Source: Gemmatimonadota bacterium
GTDB taxonomy: Bacteria > Gemmatimonadota > Gemmatimonadetes > Palauibacterales > Palauibacteraceae
NCBI GenBank assembly: GCA_029863105.1
Contig: JAOTWC010000041.1
Coordinates: 1-10,000, forward strand
Length of the DNA stretch: 10,000 bases
Reading direction: 5' to 3'
Shown here: piece by piece, positions 6,055-10,000 of the stretch
Position numbering within the stretch: the first letter of the stretch is position 1
Layout of the letters: each line of letters opens with the position of its first letter
Translations under genes and position numbers: made by a program
Notes under the pieces: generated by a model
The model's input: only the letters and a program-made list of their open reading frames with translations
Told to the model about the DNA's origin: nothing
Database searches by the model: none

Positions 6055-7321
6055 CGCGCTCTCCTCCATCGGAACCGCCCTGTCCCAGACCTGGCGGGCC
6101 GTCAAAGCGAGCACGGACGCCAGTGTACTGGCCACCGCGCGTTTTCTGGGCTTTCTGTACGGGCCCATCGATCGCAGTCTGCCGGTGGATCAGGCGCTCA
6201 AGAAGACGCTCAACTACCGGTTGGCGCCGCATGTCGGCTGGCGTCATTCGTTCGGGGGCATTGCCTACCTGCTGTTCGTGATCCTCGTCGCCACCGGCGT
6301 GATGCTCGTGTTCTACTACCGGCCGTCGCCCCAGGAAGCACACGCCAGCGTCCAGCACATCGTGTCCGACGTGGCGTTCGGATGGCTGGTCCGGGACGTT
6401 CACGCATGGTCGGCCAACCTGATCGTGATCGCGTTGCTCCTCCACATCGGCAGGGTGTTTCTGGAAGCCTCCTACAAGCCGCCGCGCGAGACGAACTGGC
6501 TCATTGGTCTATTGTTGATGGTGGTGGTGTTCCTGTTCGGTGCAAGTGGATATCTGCTTCCCTGGGATCAATGGTCGTACTGGCTGGTGGCCGAGATTAC
6601 ACACGCGATGGAGAGCCTCCCGATGTTCGGCGCCACGATGGCGGAGGCCGTTCGAGGAGACGAAGTCGTATCGGGAGCTACGCTGAGCCGGTTCTTCGCG
6701 CTGCATGTCGTGCTGCTGCCGTGGGTCGCCGCCGCGTTGCTCGTATACCACTTCACGCTCGTGCGCCGCCGCGGAATCGCACCGCCGATGGGCGTGCCGG
6801 GCGATGCGCCGAAAGACGTCGTGGGATCCGGTATCCCGTTCTTTCCGGATCACCTGCTGCGCTCGCTGATCGTATCGGCACTCGTGATCGCCGTGGTGAT
6901 TACGCTGGCGGCCTTCTTTCCCCGTCCGGTCGGCGATCCCGCGGACATTTCCACCGTCCCCGATTCGCTGGTGACGACATGGCTGCTGGCCGACGTGGCG
7001 CGCGCGCTGATCCGGTACGTCGGTCCATGGCTGTTCATCGCCTTGGTAGCGCTGCTCGGGGGGCTTGTCGTACTTCCACTGTTCGATCGCCGTCCGGCGC
7101 GACAGTTGCGCGATCGGCGGATTGCCCTGCTGCTCGGCGCGGGGTTCGTCCTCATATTTGCCGCCGCGTGGTACGCAGGACGCCAGATGCGCGACACGCC
7201 GCCCTCGATCGCCGTCGAACCTCGTGCCGTCGCCGTTGAGCCGTCCCCGATCTCGACCGAGCCTCTCGGCCCGTCCCCGATTCGACCGGCGCCGTCCGCA
7301 GACGAGGGAGGCGTCCCTTGA
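6044..7321 (+). CDS. Cytochrome b6/subunit IV fusion protein (quinone-reactive cytochrome b)
   Basis: This 425-residue membrane protein combines cytochrome b6 (about 45-250) and subunit IV (about 255-380). Haem-binding histidines are H120/H134 (13 residues between) in helix B and H221/H236 (14 between, as in b6-type proteins) in helix D. LPWDQWSYW (172-180) matches the b6 helix C/cd region. In the subunit IV part, GEPADP-like GDPADIS (297-303) is present, but the Qo PEWY motif aligns with TTWL (311-314), so the Glu is gone. Helices lie at about 72-91, 121-140, 153-172, 216-240, 271-292, 326-346 and 358-378. Seven helices would place the Pro-rich tail (386-425) in the periplasm. GGAGG at 6033-6037 supports ATG 6044, which overlaps the Rieske-like gene by 11 nt. 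Predicted to exchange electrons between the quinone pool and the downstream multihaem cytochromes; direction unknown. Confidence 0.92.
   Translation: MVRSALSSIGTALSQTWRAVKASTDASVLATARFLGFLYGPIDRSLPVDQALKKTLNYRLAPHVGWRHSFGGIAYLLFVILVATGVMLVFYYRPSPQEAHASVQHIVSDVAFGWLVRDVHAWSANLIVIALLLHIGRVFLEASYKPPRETNWLIGLLLMVVVFLFGASGYLLPWDQWSYWLVAEITHAMESLPMFGATMAEAVRGDEVVSGATLSRFFALHVVLLPWVAAALLVYHFTLVRRRGIAPPMGVPGDAPKDVVGSGIPFFPDHLLRSLIVSALVIAVVITLAAFFPRPVGDPADISTVPDSLVTTWLLADVARALIRYVGPWLFIALVALLGGLVVLPLFDRRPARQLRDRRIALLLGAGFVLIFAAAWYAGRQMRDTPPSIAVEPRAVAVEPSPISTEPLGPSPIRPAPSADEGGVP
7241..7287 (+). repeat. Short imperfect direct repeat in the Pro-rich tail of cytochrome b
   Basis: CCGTCCCCGATCTCGACC (7241-7258) recurs as CCGTCCCCGATTCGACC (7271-7287), 30 bases apart, with one base deleted in the second copy. 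It encodes the PSPI repeats in the low-complexity periplasmic tail. Confidence 0.6.
7306..7311 (+). promoter_or_regulatory. Ribosome binding site supporting a TTG start
   Basis: GGGAGG sits 6 bases before TTG 7318, inside the end of the cytochrome b gene. It supports the rare TTG start of the next gene, whose first residues form a signal peptide. Confidence 0.7.
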
Positions 7322-8574
7322 CCCGGTCCCGGCAGTTCCAGTTGACGGTCGCCTTTCTGGCGCTCGCCACAGCTCTCGCACCGCGGCCGGCTCACGCCTC
7401 GGTGTTCGTACTGGCGCAGGTCCGGGTCACGCTGGACAGCACGTATGGATGCGTGTCGTGCCATTCGGAAATGCGTCGGTCGTTCATCGCGGGTATCCAT
7501 TCGGAATGGGGCATGCGGTGTCATGACTGTCACGGGGGCGATCCCGGCGCGTTCGAGATCCCCGCCGGGCACAGGCAGCCGTTCCTGGGCACACCGACGA
7601 AGCGCGAAACCGTGCAACTCTGCGCTTCGTGTCACTCCGACCCGAACCAGATGCGGCAGTATGGGCTACCCGCAGACCAGCTGGCCGAGTTTCGGACGAG
7701 CCGGCACGGCGAGCTGTTGCTCACTCGGGGAATCAACGACGGGCCGGCGTGCACCGATTGTCATGATGCCCACACCATACTTCCGCCCGAAGACGCTCGG
7801 AGCGACGTGCATCCGACCAACATCTCCGCGACCTGCGCGACCTGCCACGACGACGCCGAGATGATGGCCCCGTACGGAATCCCGGTGGACCAGTTCGAGA
7901 CGTATCGACAGAGCGCCCACGGGACATCCCTGTACGAGGAGGGAAACTACGCGGCGCCGACCTGCGCGAACTGCCACGGCTCGCACGCCGCGCTCCCGGC
8001 TCCTCCCGGAGAGGTCCCCAACGTCTGCGGGCAGTGCCACGTTCTCGTGCGCCAGGAGTTCTATGCAGGGCCGCACGGCGATGCCACCCTCGCCGGCGAA
8101 CTCGCAGGATGCCTTGCATGTCACAGCCAGCACGGCACCGAACACATCCCCAGCGATGGCGTCCAGGCCACGTGCCGAGAGTGCCATGAGAGCGGCGGGC
8201 CTTCGGACGCGATCGCCGGGGCGCTCCAGGAGACGCTGGTGCAGGCGGAGCAGGATCTGGAAGCCGCCAGGCGCTCCATCGAGGAGCTCGTCCTCCACGG
8301 CCGGGATGTCACGACAGCCCGATTGCGCTTCCGGACGGCCCAAGCCAACCAGCTCCAGCTCGAACTCGTCCAGCACAGCCTGGACTCGGTGCGGATCGAG
8401 GATCTCAGTCGGCGCGTTCGCTCGACATCGCGTGGCATTCAGGAGATGGCGGAAGTGAGTTCCGAGCGCCGCTGGGAGCACAAGCTCATGGCGATACCGG
8501 TCTGGTTCCTGGCGCTCGCCGTGGTCGCCTTCTCGGCGATCAAGCTGTCTGTCGTCAGGCGCAGCCGGGACTGA
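7318..8574 (+). CDS. Nonahaem c-type cytochrome with C-terminal coiled coil and membrane anchor
   Basis: Translation starts at TTG 7318, overlapping the cytochrome b stop by 4 nt (TTGA). Residues 1-27 form a signal peptide ending AHA, so the protein is periplasmic. Nine CxxCH motifs start at Cys 45, 68 (CHDCH), 102, 145, 173, 216, 237, 265 and 286. Residues 102-160 and 173-231 are a tandem duplication, each with two haems and a YG-(L/I)P-x-DQ...S-x-HG core. After the last haem, residues about 297-385 have no Cys and are rich in Glu, Gln, Arg and Leu, consistent with a long helical or coiled-coil stalk. Residues 391-411 form a membrane helix followed by basic RRSR. The layout fits a haem wire tethered to the cytochrome b subunit, taking the place of cytochrome c1/f. 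Assignment as a complex subunit is inferred from overlap and order. Confidence 0.9.
   Translation: MTRSRQFQLTVAFLALATALAPRPAHASVFVLAQVRVTLDSTYGCVSCHSEMRRSFIAGIHSEWGMRCHDCHGGDPGAFEIPAGHRQPFLGTPTKRETVQLCASCHSDPNQMRQYGLPADQLAEFRTSRHGELLLTRGINDGPACTDCHDAHTILPPEDARSDVHPTNISATCATCHDDAEMMAPYGIPVDQFETYRQSAHGTSLYEEGNYAAPTCANCHGSHAALPAPPGEVPNVCGQCHVLVRQEFYAGPHGDATLAGELAGCLACHSQHGTEHIPSDGVQATCRECHESGGPSDAIAGALQETLVQAEQDLEAARRSIEELVLHGRDVTTARLRFRTAQANQLQLELVQHSLDSVRIEDLSRRVRSTSRGIQEMAEVSSERRWEHKLMAIPVWFLALAVVAFSAIKLSVVRRSRD
7621..8010 (+). repeat. Tandem two-haem module duplicated inside the nonahaem cytochrome
   Basis: The segments 7621-7797 and 7834-8010 encode matching 59-residue units. Each starts with CxxCH, continues QYGLPADQ or PYGIPVDQ, then S-x-HG, and ends with a second CxxCH. 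The similarity is clear in protein but diverged in DNA, so the duplication is old. Confidence 0.75.
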
Positions 8575-8578
8575 TCGC

Positions 8579-10000
8579 ATGACTCTCGGGAAGCGCTTCC
8601 GCGCGCGGTTCTCTCGCTCGCTGCAGATCCTCATCCAGGTCGGGGTCCTGGTGGTCGTGTTGTCGGCCATCGCCGGCGCCGCATTCATTCACCGGTCCGC
8701 TCAGCCCAGCTTCTGCACGTCCTGCCACCTCATGCAGCCGTACTACGATTCCTGGGCGAGCTCATCGCACAACGAGGTATCCTGCATCGAATGCCACTAC
8801 GCGCCGGGCATCAAGGCCGAGGCGATGGGCAAGATGCAGGCGGCCAACCAGGTCGTGAAGTACGTCACCGGTACGTATGGCATGAAACCCTGGGCCGAAA
8901 TCGAAGACGCCTCGTGTCTGCGCTCGGGCTGCCACATCGAGGACGAGCTTGTGGGCGAGCTGGATTTCCGCGGCGTCCAGTTCAATCACGACGAACACCT
9001 GGGCGAACTGCGCCGCGGCAAACAGCTCCGTTGCACGAGCTGTCACTCGCAGATGGTCCAGGGCGACCACGTCGCCGTGACGGCTGCGACCTGCTACCTG
9101 TGCCATTTCAAGGAGCAACCCGAAGGGGAGCCACTGGCCGGATGCACGGGATGCCACCGGGACTTGCCACGGCTCGTCTCCGACGTCGGGCTGGTGGTGG
9201 ACCATCCGCAGTACGTCGAGGACCTGGTCTCATGTCAGAGCTGTCACGAACAGGTGACATCCGGCCTCGGCGAGGCGGAAGAATCACGGTGCTTCAATTG
9301 CCACAACGAGGTCGAGCATGTCGAGCAGCGGGACGACATCACGCTGATGCACGAAGTTCACATCGCCGACCGCAATGTCGAGTGCACCCAGTGCCACAAG
9401 CCCATCGATCATCGGATTCAGACGCTCCATGTAGAATCGAAACTCGATTGTGAGTCCTGTCACCAGGGCACGCACCAGGCGCAACAGAGGTTGTATGCCG
9501 GTGTCGGAGGGTATGGCGTGGAGGATCGCCCGGATCCGATGTTCGCCGCGCAGGTCAGCTGTAAGGCTTGCCACGAGCTGAGCCGCACGATCGATGCGCA
9601 CGCGACCGTGACGGAAGCCGGGGAGGCATCGTGCATGTCGTGTCACGGGGTGCGCTACGCGAACATTCTCCCGGCCTGGCAGGAGGGCTTGACGAGGCGA
9701 GTCAGAACGGCGGGGCGCCTGCTCGCTGACGTTCGTTCGGTTTCGGGGACGGCTCCGGTACGTACGCGGGTGCAGGTGGACAGTCTCGTCAGGCTCGCCG
9801 CCGGCAACATCGACATCGTCGAGCGCGGCAAGGGCGCACACAATGTCCAGTACTCCGACGAACTCATCCGGGCGTCGGTGGCGATCCTCCAGGAAGCGAT
9901 TCGATTGGGAAGGCTCCCGGTCGCGAACGCCAATCCGGACCTCGGCCCACGCCTGACGGCTGGCGGCTGCAGCGCCTGTCACCTGGGTATCGAGCGCTCG
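8579..10000 (+). CDS. NapC/NirT-like membrane-anchored multihaem cytochrome c, at least 13 haems, 3' end beyond window
   Basis: From ATG 8579, 4 nt after the preceding stop, 474 codons run open to the window edge. An uncleaved membrane helix (about 16-37) leads into CTSCHLM (46-52), where the Met after the haem motif resembles the haem 1 ligand of NrfH/NapC, and then CIECHYAPG (69-77). Haem motifs begin at Cys 46, 69, 152, 172, 189, 219, 238, 269, 291, 328, 352 and 464, plus a CX4CH variant CLRSGCH (113-119), giving 13. NapC/NrfH quinol dehydrogenases usually have four to five haems in about 160-200 residues, so this is a much larger relative. Residues about 362-445 are haem-free helices containing GKGAHN (417-422), whose His could be a distal haem ligand. 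Likely role: membrane-anchored electron relay between the quinone/b complex and periplasmic partners. Any catalytic site in the missing C-terminus cannot be judged. Confidence 0.88.
   Translation, partial: MTLGKRFRARFSRSLQILIQVGVLVVVLSAIAGAAFIHRSAQPSFCTSCHLMQPYYDSWASSSHNEVSCIECHYAPGIKAEAMGKMQAANQVVKYVTGTYGMKPWAEIEDASCLRSGCHIEDELVGELDFRGVQFNHDEHLGELRRGKQLRCTSCHSQMVQGDHVAVTAATCYLCHFKEQPEGEPLAGCTGCHRDLPRLVSDVGLVVDHPQYVEDLVSCQSCHEQVTSGLGEAEESRCFNCHNEVEHVEQRDDITLMHEVHIADRNVECTQCHKPIDHRIQTLHVESKLDCESCHQGTHQAQQRLYAGVGGYGVEDRPDPMFAAQVSCKACHELSRTIDAHATVTEAGEASCMSCHGVRYANILPAWQEGLTRRVRTAGRLLADVRSVSGTAPVRTRVQVDSLVRLAAGNIDIVERGKGAHNVQYSDELIRASVAILQEAIRLGRLPVANANPDLGPRLTAGGCSACHLGIERS

Noticed and set aside
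6509..7381. Minus-strand 290-codon frame opposite cytochrome b
   Set aside because: Antisense to the haem-ligand helices of cytochrome b, and rich in Arg/Gln/His without any motif.

Overview
The window is GC-rich (about two-thirds G+C by eye) with dense bacterial coding. The organism is most likely Gram-negative: the genes include a lipoprotein cytochrome, periplasmic multihaem cytochromes and a NapC/NirT-type membrane anchor. A metal-, nitrogen- or sulfur-respiring proteobacterium or a related phylum would fit, but nothing here fixes the phylum. No gap between genes exceeds about 205 bases, and I see no tRNA, rRNA, CRISPR array or insertion sequence.

Region 1 (1-2091, minus strand) is a two-gene ABC operon: a GldA-type ATPase whose stop overlaps the start of a permease by 4 nt. 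The permease runs off the left edge and continues from an ABC-2 (GldF-like) membrane part into a GldG-like domain. A perfect TTGACA -35 box lies upstream of the ATPase. Region 2 (2239-3880, plus strand) holds a signal-less protein with five Asp-boxes and, 4 nt later, the queuosine-pathway radical SAM enzyme QueE. Region 3 (3881-5521) has an AT-rich leader with a promoter-like sequence, a nine-haem c-type cytochrome lipoprotein and a strong intrinsic terminator.

Region 4 (5599 to beyond 10000, plus strand) is a tight cluster of four genes: a small Rieske-fold protein, a cytochrome b6/subunit IV fusion, a nine-haem membrane-anchored cytochrome c, and a NapC-like cytochrome with at least 13 haem sites. 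Together they look like a membrane quinone/multihaem-cytochrome oxidoreductase wired to a periplasmic haem chain. With the upstream lipoprotein, about 31 c-type haem sites are encoded in 6 kb.

The main discovery candidate is in region 4. The Rieske-fold subunit has kept the two disulfide cysteines but lost all four [2Fe-2S] ligands (Cys/His/Cys/His aligned with Ala/Ser/Ser/Ser). The partner cytochrome b keeps all four b-haem histidines but has TTWL where the Qo-site PEWY motif should be. Both losses point the same way: a b6f-derived complex that no longer runs the bifurcating Q-cycle reaction and passes electrons between b haems and a large c-haem wire.
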